From Streptomyces lincolnensis (GTDB taxonomy: Bacteria > Actinomycetota > Actinomycetes > Streptomycetales > Streptomycetaceae): a stretch of 64,000 nt of DNA. Where the stretch lies: the NCBI RefSeq assembly GCF_001685355.1, contig NZ_CP016438.1, positions 4,898,001-4,962,000 of the forward strand, given 5' to 3'. Positions 7,618-16,599 of this stretch are shown one piece after another. Numbering within the stretch: the first letter of the stretch is position 1; the number at the start of each line of letters is the position of its first letter. The position numbers and the translations under genes are program-made. Below the pieces are notes generated by a model. The model did no database searches. It worked only from the letters and a program-made list of their open reading frames with translations, and was not told where the DNA came from.

Positions 7618-7980
7618 CTAGCCGATGTGGAGCGTGATCGTGCTGCCGTTCTTGTTGCCGTTGGCCGGCAGCACCCGCGGCTCCCAGCGCCAGCCCGTGC
7701 TGGGCTTGCGGTGGTGGAACTCGACCGAGCGGCCGAGCGTCCACCAGTAGTCGGAGGCCGTGGTGCAGCCATGGGGCGCGATCTCCCAGAACCGGGAGCC
7801 GGCCCAGTCGCCGTGCTGGTTCTCGCCGACGAGGAAGAACTTGACCGTCTCGTTCGAGCCGCTGCACACCCGGACCTGGCCGTACTTGGTCGCGGCCGAG
7901 GCCGTCGCGGGCATCGCGATGCCGCCGAGCGTGGCGGCCGCGGCCAGCACTCCCACGGCGACTTTCCTGCTGAGCTTCAT
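7618..7980 (-). CDS. secreted small protein
   Basis: A 120-residue protein. A signal peptide (MKLSRKVAVGVLAAAATLGG then MPATASA) is cut near residue 30. The mature part is about 90 residues, rich in Trp and aromatic residues (FWEIAPHGCTTASDYWWTLGRS), with two cysteines. It looks like a small extracellular beta-sandwich. The start MKLSRKV was chosen over upstream codons because GGTGG lies just before it and the signal peptide begins there. The family is not recognised. It is convergent with the odd response-regulator gene. Confidence 0.7.
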   Translation of the reverse strand: MKLSRKVAVGVLAAAATLGGIAMPATASAATKYGQVRVCSGSNETVKFFLVGENQHGDWAGSRFWEIAPHGCTTASDYWWTLGRSVEFHHRKPSTGWRWEPRVLPANGNKNGSTITLHIG

Positions 7981-8023
7981 GAGGTACCACCATTTCTTGG
8001 GTGAGTGACGCGCTGGTCGCGCG

Positions 8024-8932
8024 TCAGTGGGTCGTCCCGGCACGCAGCCACGCGCGTGCCGTCTTCGACGGGTCTTGGCCCGCCGCCACGGACGAGGCGA
8101 GGCCCGCCAGTTGTCCGGTGGTCAGCGCACTGTCGAGGCGGGCCAGGGCGTTTCTGCCGTCCACGTCCGCGCATGCGGCGCTGATCAGCGGGAAGACGTG
8201 CTCGGGCGGGACGACGCCCCGGGAGTCGGTGAGCACCACCAGGTGCTCCCGGGCGATCAGGGGGTCGGTGCCCCGCAGGACCAGCACGTCCGCCGTGCTC
8301 GACGTGCCGGCCGGGGTGAGCGTGACGCCGTAGACGCGCCGCAGTGCGGTCGCCGTCGGGGCGTCGGGGTGGCCGGCGGCCGATCCGCCGAGCCGGAGGC
8401 CCTTGATTCCCCCGAGGTCGGTGAGATCGCGCAGTCCGTGGCGGTGGGCCGTGGCCGGGGTGACGGCGAGGACGACACCGTTCTGGGCCGCCGCCGGGGG
8501 CAGCGCGTCGATCCCCGGCGGCAGTGCCATGCTCAGCGTGGTCGCCAGGTCACCGGGCACGGTCTGGCCGCCCGGCAGGGCCCGCAGCGTGGTCATCTCG
8601 TACGCCGGGGCCAGGTCGAGCCTGCCCTCGACCACGGCACGGGCCGTGTCCGCGGGGGACGCGTACCGGGTGGCCGAGATCCGCACCCGCTTGCCGGCGC
8701 CCGTGAGCAGCTCGCCGTAGAGGGCCCCGACGACCCGGCCCTCGGCCGAGCCGTCGGTACCGATCACGGCCGGCGTCGAGCAGTCGGATCCGGCACCGGA
8801 ACCGACCGGAGAGCCGGATGCGGAGCCCTCGTCACCGCCGCCGATCGTGCAACCGGCCGCCCCGCCGATGAGCAGGACGAGCGAGCCGACGGCGATGACC
8901 AAGGGCTTCAGTGAAAGGGAATTCCCTGGCAT
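8024..8932 (-). CDS. ABC-type glycine betaine/choline-like substrate-binding lipoprotein
   Basis: A 302-residue lipoprotein. The lipobox LLIGGAAGC ends at Cys28, after a short hydrophobic segment. The mature protein has the ProX/OpuAC-type pattern, with GTDGSAEGRVVGALYGELL near the N terminus and a two-lobed periplasmic-binding fold. Such proteins bind quaternary amines (betaine, choline, carnitine) and pass them to an ABC permease. No permease or ATPase gene is adjacent, so it is an orphan binding protein here. The next two minus-strand genes also encode exported proteins. The exact ligand cannot be read from the sequence. Confidence 0.75.
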   Translation of the reverse strand: MPGNSLSLKPLVIAVGSLVLLIGGAAGCTIGGGDEGSASGSPVGSGAGSDCSTPAVIGTDGSAEGRVVGALYGELLTGAGKRVRISATRYASPADTARAVVEGRLDLAPAYEMTTLRALPGGQTVPGDLATTLSMALPPGIDALPPAAAQNGVVLAVTPATAHRHGLRDLTDLGGIKGLRLGGSAAGHPDAPTATALRRVYGVTLTPAGTSSTADVLVLRGTDPLIAREHLVVLTDSRGVVPPEHVFPLISAACADVDGRNALARLDSALTTGQLAGLASSVAAGQDPSKTARAWLRAGTTH

Positions 8933-8938
8933 GACGGG

Positions 8939-9589
8939 TCAGCGGTGGCAGTGTTCGTTGCGTTCCTGCCGTGTCATCGGCTGGCTGTGCATGTTGATGT
9001 AACCGCCGCCCGGATTACCGACGTCCCAGCCGGACTCCGTGTAGTTCTTGACGTACCAGACGAAGTGGCCGTAATAGCGCTTCTTGAACTGGATCTCGTA
9101 CCAGCCGGTGGCCTGCCGCTTGGGCGTGCCGCGTTCCATCCAGCCCTTGTCCCAGGGGTTGAGGTGCTTCTTGCGCTCGACGGTGTCGGTGTGGCTGCGC
9201 TCCCAGGTGCGGTTGTAGCTGGTCTCCAGGCCCACCTCGAAGACCTTCGCGAACCCGGCGCTGGCGGTGATCGTGATACCGACGTTGTCGGAGGAGCCGG
9301 TCGTGTCCTGACCGCCGACGCTGAGTTCGCCCGCGGTGTTGTCGCAGTTGTAGGTGGGTTCGCCGACCCGGTGTGCCGGTCCGGTGTAGGTGCGGAACGA
9401 CTGCGGGTGGAAGGCGCAGAAGCTGCTGGTGGTGTTGCACTGCTGGAGCAGTTCCCGCACGGAGGGCTTGTCGGCCGCGGAGGCCTGCGGGGCGACGAGC
9501 AGAGTGGTGCCGACCGCTACGGCGGCCACCGCTCCGGCGGTTCGGGCGAATCTCTTCTTGTTCTCGGGCCGACGGCGCTCGAATACCAT
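8939..9589 (-). CDS. secreted protein, aerolysin-like pore-former candidate
   Basis: A 216-residue exported protein with a signal peptide ending near ASAADKP (about residue 40). The mature part has four cysteines and a Ser/Thr-rich amphipathic stretch (NVGITITASAGFAKVFEVG) followed by NRTWERSHTDTV. Alternating Ser/Thr-rich strands like these resemble the insertion hairpin of aerolysin/ETX-MTX pore-forming proteins. That assignment is inference from pattern only. AAGGA lies 7 bases before the ATG at 9589, and a TTG two codons earlier is too close to it. The lipoprotein gene follows 7 bases downstream, suggesting co-transcription. Confidence 0.6.
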   Translation of the reverse strand: MVFERRRPENKKRFARTAGAVAAVAVGTTLLVAPQASAADKPSVRELLQQCNTTSSFCAFHPQSFRTYTGPAHRVGEPTYNCDNTAGELSVGGQDTTGSSDNVGITITASAGFAKVFEVGLETSYNRTWERSHTDTVERKKHLNPWDKGWMERGTPKRQATGWYEIQFKKRYYGHFVWYVKNYTESGWDVGNPGGGYINMHSQPMTRQERNEHCHR

Positions 9590-9763
9590 GGCCAATTCCT
9601 TCCAGAGGTGGGGTGCCGGTGGAATTCCCCAGCGACTGGAATAAGTACACAGTCAGCGCCTGGATCGGCCATCAATGTTCTCTCAGAGAACGGTGCAGAA
9701 TTTCCTGTGCGAGTGATCGGCGTTCGATCGTATTTAGATCAGAGTCGGATCAGAAAAGCCGTT

Positions 9764-12700
9764 TCAGTTCCCGCACACCGTGCGGTAGGGCGCGTCCGGG
9801 ACGTACGCCTTCCACTGGGCCCTCGTCAGGTTCGTGCCGCCCAGCCGCGCGCAGATCAGCTCCACGGCCCTGGCGGGGTCGACGGTGTAGCGCTGGAGCG
9901 GGACGTGGGTGCCGGCCGCGTAGAGGGTGGTGCTGTCGGCGGAGAAGGCGAGGGAGGTGATCGCCTCGCCGGGGGTGGGCAGCGGGCCGCCGAGGGGCTG
10001 TTGGGTGGCGGTGTCCCAGAGCTGGAGGGTCCCGGCGTCGCCGCCGACGGCGAGGGTGCTGCCGTCGGGGCTGATCGCGAGGGCGCCGACCGCCTCGGGG
10101 GCGTCGCCGAGCGGGGTGGGGAAGGCGTTGCGGAGCACACCGGCGCGTTGGCGTACGTCCTTGTCCCACAGGCTGACCCGGCCGGTCAGGTCGCCGGCCG
10201 CGAGGCGGGAGCCGTCGGGGGCGAAGGCGAGGGCGCCGACGCCCCCGCCCTGCACGAGGTCGGAGCCGGTCGTGGTGCCGGAGGGCAGGCGTACGGCGCT
10301 GTCCTCGGCGACGAGCAGCCGTTCGTCGGGGCGCAGGGTGATATGGACGCTGTCGGTCCGGTACACGGCGGTCCGCCGGCGGCTCACGGTGTCCCACACC
10401 TCGGTGCTCAGCCGACCCAGGCCGGGGACACGGACCGCGTACAGCGTGCGGCCACCGGCACCGAGCGCCAGCCCGGCCACGGATCCGGGGGTCGAGCGTG
10501 GGGACAGGCCCAGTGTGGCGCTACGACGGTCCAGGCGCCGGTCCCAGACCGTGACGCGCTGGGCGAGACCGTCCCGGCCGGGGACGGAGACGCCGTACGC
10601 CAGAGCCGTGCCGTCGGCGCTGAACGCCAGCAGGGGCAGCATGTCGGGAGGGTCGACGGTCGGACCAGAGGGATCAGAAGGACCGGACGGGACAGGAAGC
10701 GGCGGAGTCGGCAGCGTGCGCACCACCCTGCCCGAGCGGGTGTCCCTGAGCTCGACGCGGTACGTCGCCCCCGTGCGCCGCGCGGTCGCGAGCGCACGGC
10801 CGTCCGGACTCAGCACCGCCGCGGTGAGCGGGTGTCCGGACCAGGGCGCGGTGACGGTGGTCGTGAGGTCCAGGGTGTGCACGGTGCTGCCTTCGAGGTA
10901 GCGCAGCAGCGGGCGGTCGGGGTCCCAGACGGGGAGATCGGAGAGGTGCTGGTTGTTCAGGGCGTGCCGGAAGACCGGGGTGTCCGGGTCCGACAGCCGC
11001 CAGATCTTGATGTCCTCGGCGTCGGTGGTCGCCAGGAAGGCGCCGTCCGCGCTGAAGGCGGCCGTCGAGAGCCGGGGAACGTCGAGGTCGGCGATCCACC
11101 GTCCCGTGCGGATGTCCCAGACCCGCACCCCACGCGCGGACGCGACGGCGAACCGCCCGTCGGCGCCGAACTCCAGCAGCGTGTGGTCGTCGTCGCAGAC
11201 GCCGTCGCTCTTCTCCTCCTCCCACGGCCCGGACACCGCTCCCCCGCCGACCTCGTAGACCCGTGGGCTCTTCCCGGACGGGCAGACGGCCACCAGCCGT
11301 CCGTCCGGGCTCGCCGTCACCTCCGTCAGCGTGGGCAGGTCCGTCTCGAAGCGCACGCGGCCGTCGGTGGTCGAGCGCAGGCGGACGCGGTCGCCGTCCA
11401 TGTCGTTCTCGGAGTAGAGGCCGCCGCCGGTGAAGAGTTCGAGGCTGCCGGGAGGCAGGGCGGGGGTGCGGGCCCAGTGGCCGGTGGTCATGTCCCACAG
11501 GCGGGTGCCGCCGTCCGGGCCGAGGACGGCGAGCAGTCGGCCGTCCGGCGCTGCCGTGGCGACCCGGCCGCGCGGCAGCCGGCCGGAGCCGAGGGGGCGG
11601 TGGGTGGCCACGGACCAGGTCCGCCAGGTCCGGCCCTCGACGCCGAGGAGCGTACGGCCGGAGTCGACGAGGTACCGCGAGGGCTCGTGGCCGTGGACGG
11701 GGGCGGTGAAGGTGTCGGTCTCGGGCTGGCCGAGGGCGCCGATCAGGGCGCGGCGGGTCTCGGGCAGCCGGGAGACGCGCCAGGCGGCGACGCCGAGGAG
11801 CTGGGCGGTACGCGGGTCTGTGGTGCGCAGGGCGTCGGCGACCTCGGCGACCCGGCGGGCGGCGTCGTCGGTGGTGCGGCGCCGGTTGTCGGCGTGCTGC
11901 TGCCAGGCGACGAGCCCGGCGACCAGGGCCACCGCCAGCACCGCCGACAGCGTGGTCAGCAGGGTGCGGGCCCGGCGCCGGGTCCGGGCGGCGGCCCGTG
12001 CCTCCGCGTCCCGGGCCTCGAACGCGGCGATCAGGAAGGCCCGTTCGGTCGCGGTCAGCGCGGGGTCGTCGAGGTGGCCCGGGAAGAGGTCCCCGGCGCG
12101 GGCGAGCCGGCTGCCCCGGTACAGCGCGCCGGGGTCGCGGTCGTGCTCCCGCCACACCCGGGCGGCCTCGGTCAGGGCCCGGTGGTGGCGCAGCCGTTCG
12201 CGGTCCTCCTCGATCCAGTCGTGCAGCCGGGGCCAGCAGGTGATCAGGGCCTCGTGGGCCAGCTGGACGCCGTCGTCGTCGCCGGTCAGCAGCCGGGCCC
12301 GGGTCAGCCCCTCCAGCACCACCCGTACGTCCGGGTCGGACCACTCCTCCAGCTCGGCGCGGGGCAGCGGGCGCCGGGTGTCGGGGGTGCCGAGCCCCGG
12401 TTCGATCATCCGCAGCAGCAGGCGCCGGGCGGCCCGCGCCTGCGCGGGCGTCAGCCGTCCGTACGTGTCCTCCGCGCTGGCCGCGATCGCGCCCCGCACC
12501 CCGCCGGCCGCCTCGTACGCGGCCAGGGTCAGCATCCGGCCGCGGCGCCGCCGCCAGGTCTCCAGCAGGGCGTGCGAGAGCATCGGCAGACCGCCGGGCT
12601 CGTCCAGCACCTCGTCCACGATCCGCGCGGTCAGCTCCCGCTCGACGATCAGTCCGGCCGTCTGCGCGGGCCTGATCACCACGTCCCGCAGCTCGTCGGC

Positions 12701-13510
12701 GCTCATCGGCCCGACCAGCAGCCCGGCGCCGCGCAGGACCGCGGCCAGTTCCCGGTGCTCGCCGCAGCGGGCGTAGAAGTCGGCGCGGACGGCGATCAGG
12801 ACGCGCAGCCGGGAGCCGGGGTCGCGGGAGGTGAGCAGCAGGTCGATGAAGCGGGCCCGCTCCGCCCGGTCGCGGCAGAGGGTGAAGGCCTCCTCGAACT
12901 GGTCGACCACGGCCCAGACCTCGGGCTCGTCCTCGGCCGGGGTCAGCAGATCCGCGTACGTCTCGGCGGGCCGGGGGCCCGGGGTGAGCACCCGCAGCAC
13001 CGCCGGCCGCCTCCGGCCGCCGATCTCGTCCCGCAGCCGGGGGATCAGCCCGGCCCGCAGCAGCGAGGACTTGCCGCTGCCGGACGCCCCGAACAGCACC
13101 GCGAACCGGCGATCGCACACCAGTTCGTGCAGCTCCTCGATCAGCCGGTCCCGGCCGAAGAAGACCTCACGGTCGTCCGGCTCGAAGCGCGCGAGGCCGC
13201 GGTACGGCGGTGCCATGTCCTCCGTGTCCTCACGCGGTACGCCCGCGACCTCGGCCTCGGCCTCCTTCCACCGCGGCTCCCACTCGGCCGGATCGCCGCC
13301 GCAGGCCCGCACATACCCCTGGAGCACGTCGAGCGAGGGCAACCGCTTGCCGGCGGCGGCCTGGGCCAGGGCGGCGGTCGAGAAGTGGGCGCGCTCGGCC
13401 ATCACGCGGTAGGTCGGCCGTCCGGCCTGCTCCCGCAGCACCCGCAACTCGTGGGCGAGCCGCTGCACGGGACCGGCCGTCGGATCGACCGGCCTCTCCG
13501 GACGCCCCAC
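9764..13510 (-). CDS. HTH - STAND NTPase (nSTAND1) - WD40 repeat protein
   Basis: About 1248 residues in four parts. An N-terminal XRE-like HTH (RPTYRVMAERAHFSTAALAQ) comes first. A STAND/NACHT-like NTPase follows, with P-loop FGASGSGKSS at about 140-149 and a Walker B-like acidic run (VWAVVDQFEEAFTL). A single membrane segment (LSAVLAVALVAGLVAW) lies near residue 550. A long WD40-type beta-propeller runs to the C terminus, ending in WKAYVPDAPYRTVC. nSTAND1 proteins are signal-transduction switches; relatives act in development and in phage defence. The GTG at 13510 (VGRPERPVDP) fits family starts, but GTGs upstream are possible. Ligand unknown. Confidence 0.85.
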   Translation of the reverse strand: MGRPERPVDPTAGPVQRLAHELRVLREQAGRPTYRVMAERAHFSTAALAQAAAGKRLPSLDVLQGYVRACGGDPAEWEPRWKEAEAEVAGVPREDTEDMAPPYRGLARFEPDDREVFFGRDRLIEELHELVCDRRFAVLFGASGSGKSSLLRAGLIPRLRDEIGGRRRPAVLRVLTPGPRPAETYADLLTPAEDEPEVWAVVDQFEEAFTLCRDRAERARFIDLLLTSRDPGSRLRVLIAVRADFYARCGEHRELAAVLRGAGLLVGPMSADELRDVVIRPAQTAGLIVERELTARIVDEVLDEPGGLPMLSHALLETWRRRRGRMLTLAAYEAAGGVRGAIAASAEDTYGRLTPAQARAARRLLLRMIEPGLGTPDTRRPLPRAELEEWSDPDVRVVLEGLTRARLLTGDDDGVQLAHEALITCWPRLHDWIEEDRERLRHHRALTEAARVWREHDRDPGALYRGSRLARAGDLFPGHLDDPALTATERAFLIAAFEARDAEARAAARTRRRARTLLTTLSAVLAVALVAGLVAWQQHADNRRRTTDDAARRVAEVADALRTTDPRTAQLLGVAAWRVSRLPETRRALIGALGQPETDTFTAPVHGHEPSRYLVDSGRTLLGVEGRTWRTWSVATHRPLGSGRLPRGRVATAAPDGRLLAVLGPDGGTRLWDMTTGHWARTPALPPGSLELFTGGGLYSENDMDGDRVRLRSTTDGRVRFETDLPTLTEVTASPDGRLVAVCPSGKSPRVYEVGGGAVSGPWEEEKSDGVCDDDHTLLEFGADGRFAVASARGVRVWDIRTGRWIADLDVPRLSTAAFSADGAFLATTDAEDIKIWRLSDPDTPVFRHALNNQHLSDLPVWDPDRPLLRYLEGSTVHTLDLTTTVTAPWSGHPLTAAVLSPDGRALATARRTGATYRVELRDTRSGRVVRTLPTPPLPVPSGPSDPSGPTVDPPDMLPLLAFSADGTALAYGVSVPGRDGLAQRVTVWDRRLDRRSATLGLSPRSTPGSVAGLALGAGGRTLYAVRVPGLGRLSTEVWDTVSRRRTAVYRTDSVHITLRPDERLLVAEDSAVRLPSGTTTGSDLVQGGGVGALAFAPDGSRLAAGDLTGRVSLWDKDVRQRAGVLRNAFPTPLGDAPEAVGALAISPDGSTLAVGGDAGTLQLWDTATQQPLGGPLPTPGEAITSLAFSADSTTLYAAGTHVPLQRYTVDPARAVELICARLGGTNLTRAQWKAYVPDAPYRTVCGN

Positions 13511-13689
13511 CGGCACACCCACTTCCACGCATGCTCGACACAGCGAACAAAAACGACACTCGGGACGAGCAAGATACGTTTCGCCCCGATCGAACGTCAT
13601 GCGAATCCTGCGGAATGTGGCCTTGATGACAGGGGGCGTCCGGGATGCGGGCATCGTCCTGTGACTCCCGCGCCCGGGCCTCACGCCGT

Positions 13690-13960
13690 CCCAGCCGTGG
13701 TCCTACGACGACCAGGACCGGACACTCGGCACGCGCGAGCGCGGTCCGCTGCCGGCCGGGCCTGCGATGCGGGCGCCCGGTGACGCGGGAGGCGCCGGGG
13801 AGGAGCGGGGCGTCGGGGCGGGCGGCGACGGCACACAGGACGGCGGCCGGGGCTCGCCGAGGGCGGGGTCGAGGCGCCGGGGCGGCCTCCTCGTCGCCTC
13901 GGCGGAGTGCGGCGAGGCTCGCGCCCACCATGGGCGACACCGCCCGCACCACCACCGCGG
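13690..13960 (-). pseudogene. possible decayed alpha/beta-hydrolase remnant
   Basis: Between the STAND gene and the ECF sigma gene (13511-14019) there is no intact gene. One minus-strand frame contains protein-like pieces: SPMVGASLAAL (like a GxSxG nucleophile elbow, last Gly lost) and AECPVLVVVGP (like the strand before the hydrolase acid residue). They are separated by Arg/Pro-rich low-complexity sequence. Together they suggest a mutated alpha/beta hydrolase, but the signal is weak. The rest of the gap should hold the divergent promoters of the STAND and sigma genes. Confidence 0.25.
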
Positions 13961-14019
13961 CGGTCCGCCTCCGGCTCGACCGGTTCCCCCGGAGCCACGG
14001 CTGAGTACAGTGCCGTGGC

Positions 14020-14985
14020 ATGGGGGATGTCACCACGACCGATGATCAACTGGAGACCTACCGCTCCGAGTTGACCGGCTACTGCTACCGGATGCTCGGC
14101 TCGGTCTTCGAGGCGCAGGACGCCGTGCAGGAGACGATGGTCCGGGCCTGGCGGAGCCTCGACCGGTTCGAGGGGCGGTCCTCGCTGCGGTCGTGGATGT
14201 ACCGCATCGCCACCAACGTCTGCCTGGACGCCCTGGCGGCGGGCAAGCGGCGGGCGCTGCCGATGGACCTGTCCGGCCCCACCTCCGGTGCCGTCTCGCC
14301 GGGCGCCCCGCTGGACAGCGGCACCTGGATCGAGCCGTGCCCGGCCCACCTGACCGGCGCGGACGGTGACGACCCGGCCGAGGCGAGCGTGGCCCGCGAG
14401 TCCGTCCGGCTGGCCTTCGTCGCCGCGCTCCAACACCTGTCTCCCAAGCAGCGGGCCACGCTGCTCCTGCGTGACGTGATGGCCTTCTCCGCCCGCGAGG
14501 TCGCCGACCTGCACTACGTGACCGTCGCCTCGGTCAACAGCGCGCTCCAGCGGGCCCGCGCCACCCTCGCCGCCCACCGCGCCGAGCGGGCCGACCCGGC
14601 GCCCGATTCCGTCCAGCGCGTCCTGGCCGACCGGTACGCCCAGGCCTTCTCCCGCTTCGACATGGTCGAGCTGAGCATGCTCCTCCACGTCGACGCCACC
14701 CTCTCCCTGCCGCCCTACGCCCTCTGGATGCGGGGCGTCTCCGACATCCAGGCCTGGCTGAACGGCCCCGCCATCGGCTGCAAGGGCTCCCGCCTCATCC
14801 CCACGATCGCCAACGGCTCCCCCGCGTTCGGCCAGTACCGGCCCCGCCCCGACGGCCCCGGCTTCGCCCCCTGGGCCCTCCAGGTCATCAAGTACGGCCC
14901 CGACCGCATCACCGGGATCAACGCGTTCCGTGACACCGACCGCCTGTTCCCGCTGTTCGGCCTGCCCTCACACGTCCCCGACTGA
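14020..14985 (+). CDS. ECF sigma factor with C-terminal SnoaL-like domain
   Basis: A 321-residue sigma factor. The sigma-2 region (YRMLGSVFEAQDAVQETMVRAWRSLDRFEGRSSLRSWMYRIATN) is followed by sigma-4 (LSPKQRATLLLRDVMAFSAREVADLH...VNSALQRARATL) and a C-terminal SnoaL/NTF2-like domain of about 120 residues. This architecture matches the SigG-like group (TIGR02960-type), in which the C-terminal domain rather than an anti-sigma gene is thought to control activity. Fittingly, no anti-sigma gene is coupled to it. Its last 18 bases overlap the 3' end of the convergent ATPase gene, so antisense interference between the two is possible. Confidence 0.9.
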   Translation: MGDVTTTDDQLETYRSELTGYCYRMLGSVFEAQDAVQETMVRAWRSLDRFEGRSSLRSWMYRIATNVCLDALAAGKRRALPMDLSGPTSGAVSPGAPLDSGTWIEPCPAHLTGADGDDPAEASVARESVRLAFVAALQHLSPKQRATLLLRDVMAFSAREVADLHYVTVASVNSALQRARATLAAHRAERADPAPDSVQRVLADRYAQAFSRFDMVELSMLLHVDATLSLPPYALWMRGVSDIQAWLNGPAIGCKGSRLIPTIANGSPAFGQYRPRPDGPGFAPWALQVIKYGPDRITGINAFRDTDRLFPLFGLPSHVPD

Positions 14986-15381
14986 CAGCTCGGCCCACAC
15001 CGTCTTGCGCGGACGCGGGCCCAGAGAGACGCCCCACTTCTCGGCCAGCGCTTCTACGAGGACGAGCCCCCGGCCGGACTCCGCGTCCAGGTCCGGGACT
15101 TGGGGACGCGGCTCCCGGTCACCGCACGTGTCGGTCACCTCGATCCGCAGGGTGTCTCCCACGACGTAGAGCGTCAGCCGGAAGTCCCTGCCGGGGATGC
15201 GGCTGTGCGTCGCCGCGTTCGTCGCCAGCTCGGCGATGATCTGGCGGGCCGGGTCCAACGGGAGCCCCCACGTGCGGAGTTGTTCGGTCGCCAGCAGTCG
15301 GGCGAGGCGGGCTCCTCGGGGCGTGGGGGACAACTGGACGCTGAAGTTGCGGATGCGGGTGGCGGCGGATTCCTGGATCAC
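14968..15381 (-). CDS. HATPase_c-type ATP-binding regulatory protein
   Basis: A 137-residue GHKL ATPase domain alone. The N-box is ELATNAATHS, and the G-box region is DLDAESGRGLVLVEALAEKWG. It resembles the RsbW/SpoIIAB-type anti-sigma kinases that are abundant in Streptomyces. It is divergent from an HTH/DUF5753-type gene, which in turn is coupled to a DUF397 gene. That three-gene group is the whiJ-type arrangement known in Streptomyces development (from memory). It is thus more likely the ATPase of that set than an anti-sigma for the convergent ECF factor. Confidence 0.85.
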   Translation of the reverse strand: MIQESAATRIRNFSVQLSPTPRGARLARLLATEQLRTWGLPLDPARQIIAELATNAATHSRIPGRDFRLTLYVVGDTLRIEVTDTCGDREPRPQVPDLDAESGRGLVLVEALAEKWGVSLGPRPRKTVWAELSVGDV

Positions 15382-15544
15382 GTCACTCAGAGTGGCCGCA
15401 CATGTTTACCGTGAACAGTGACTACTCCGTTGCGTAGGGTAATTGTCCGGTCGTTGTCCAGCGCTGTCTGGGCTGTCTGAACGGGCCGCAGGGGTAGGGG
15501 GCGACACGGCACGGTTGAACGGCGCAGGGCTGGAGGGGTACCGG

Positions 15545-16402
15545 ATGCAGCAGCTCAAGACCGAGGCGGACGAGCCGGGTTGGGAGGTCGACCCGGACGA
15601 CGAGTGGGGAATCGCGGTCATCGCCACTGTCGGACGGCAACTGAAGCTGCGGCGCGAGGCGGTGGGCATGCGGGCCGCCGACTTCGGCACGGCCGTCGGG
15701 TACGGCGAAGACATGGTCTACAAGATCGAGGGCGGCAAGCGGATCCCCCGGCAGGAGTTCCTGAACCGGGCGGACGAGGTGCTGGAGGCGGGCGGGCTCA
15801 TCTCCGCGACCTGGGAGGACGTGAAGAAGGTCCGCTACCCGAAGAAGGTGCGGGAACTGGGCAAGTTGGAGGCCCAGGCGATCGAGATCGGCGTGTACGA
15901 GTGCAACATCATCGCGGGGCTGTTGCAGACGCCGGAGCACGCCCGGGCGGTGATCGGAGCGGTGCAGCCCCCGTACTCACCGGACGACGTGGAGCGCATG
16001 GTGGCGGCGCGGTTGGCTCGGCAGTCGGTCTTCGACCGGGATCCGGCTCCGTCGATCCACTTCGTCCTGGAAGAGGCGGTGCTGCGGCGTCCCATCGGGG
16101 GCACAATGGTTCGACGGCGGCAGCTCGAACGCCTGCTGGAGGCGGCTCAGCTGCACCACGTCGTGCTTCAGGTGATGCCGATGAACTGCGAGGTCCACTC
16201 CGGTCTGGACGGAAGGATCGAGGTGCTGAAGTTCCCGGACGGCACGGCGGTTGGGCGCTCCGACCGCGCCTTCAGCGGCCGCCCGACCTCAGATCCGAAA
16301 CAGCTCCGCATCCTTGAGCTGCGGTATGGCACCATCCGGGCGCAGGCGCTCTCCCCAGGGGAGTCGCTGACCCTGATCGAGCAAATGCTGGGAGAGACAT
16401 GA
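15545..16402 (+). CDS. XRE-family HTH regulator with DUF5753 (whiJ-like)
   Basis: A 285-residue protein. The N-terminal HTH (GRQLKLRREAVGMRAADFGTA then VGYGEDMVYKIEGGKR) lies at about 25-85. The DUF5753 domain (AIEIGVYECNIIAGLLQTPEHARAVI and on to LRILELRYGTIRAQALSP) fills the rest. GGAGG lies 8 bases before the ATG, which fixes the start. Its TGA overlaps the ATG of a DUF397 gene (ATGA), so the two are translationally coupled. Known: such pairs, with a nearby HATPase gene, are paralogues of the whiJ locus that represses sporulation genes. The specific target here is unknown. Confidence 0.9.
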   Translation: MQQLKTEADEPGWEVDPDDEWGIAVIATVGRQLKLRREAVGMRAADFGTAVGYGEDMVYKIEGGKRIPRQEFLNRADEVLEAGGLISATWEDVKKVRYPKKVRELGKLEAQAIEIGVYECNIIAGLLQTPEHARAVIGAVQPPYSPDDVERMVAARLARQSVFDRDPAPSIHFVLEEAVLRRPIGGTMVRRRQLERLLEAAQLHHVVLQVMPMNCEVHSGLDGRIEVLKFPDGTAVGRSDRAFSGRPTSDPKQLRILELRYGTIRAQALSPGESLTLIEQMLGET

Positions 16403-16599
16403 TCCGCGACGCCTCCGAACTGGCGTGGTTCAAGAGCAGCTACAGCGGCGGCAACGATGGCGAGTCCTGCGTCGAGATCGCGGTAGCGCCCCGCACGATC
16501 CACGTCCGCGACTCCAAGCACCGCACCACAGGCCCCCGGCTCGCGCTCGCGCCGGAGGCCTGGGCCGAATTCGTGTCGTACGCCTCAGCCGGCCGCTGA
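16399..16599 (+). CDS. DUF397 protein
   Basis: A 66-residue protein with the DUF397 signature (WFKSSYSGGNDGESCVEIA then IHVRDSK, and WAEFV near the end). It overlaps the upstream HTH gene by four bases. DUF397 proteins are small partners of DUF5753-HTH regulators and are thought to modulate their DNA binding. The last 15 bases overlap the 3' end of the convergent MMPL transporter gene. Confidence 0.9.
   Translation: MIRDASELAWFKSSYSGGNDGESCVEIAVAPRTIHVRDSKHRTTGPRLALAPEAWAEFVSYASAGR

Noticed and set aside
8945..13783. A 1612-codon plus-strand open frame
   Set aside because: It is antisense to the STAND-WD40 gene; its sequence is Gly/Arg/Val-biased with no domain. Long antisense frames are normal at this GC content.
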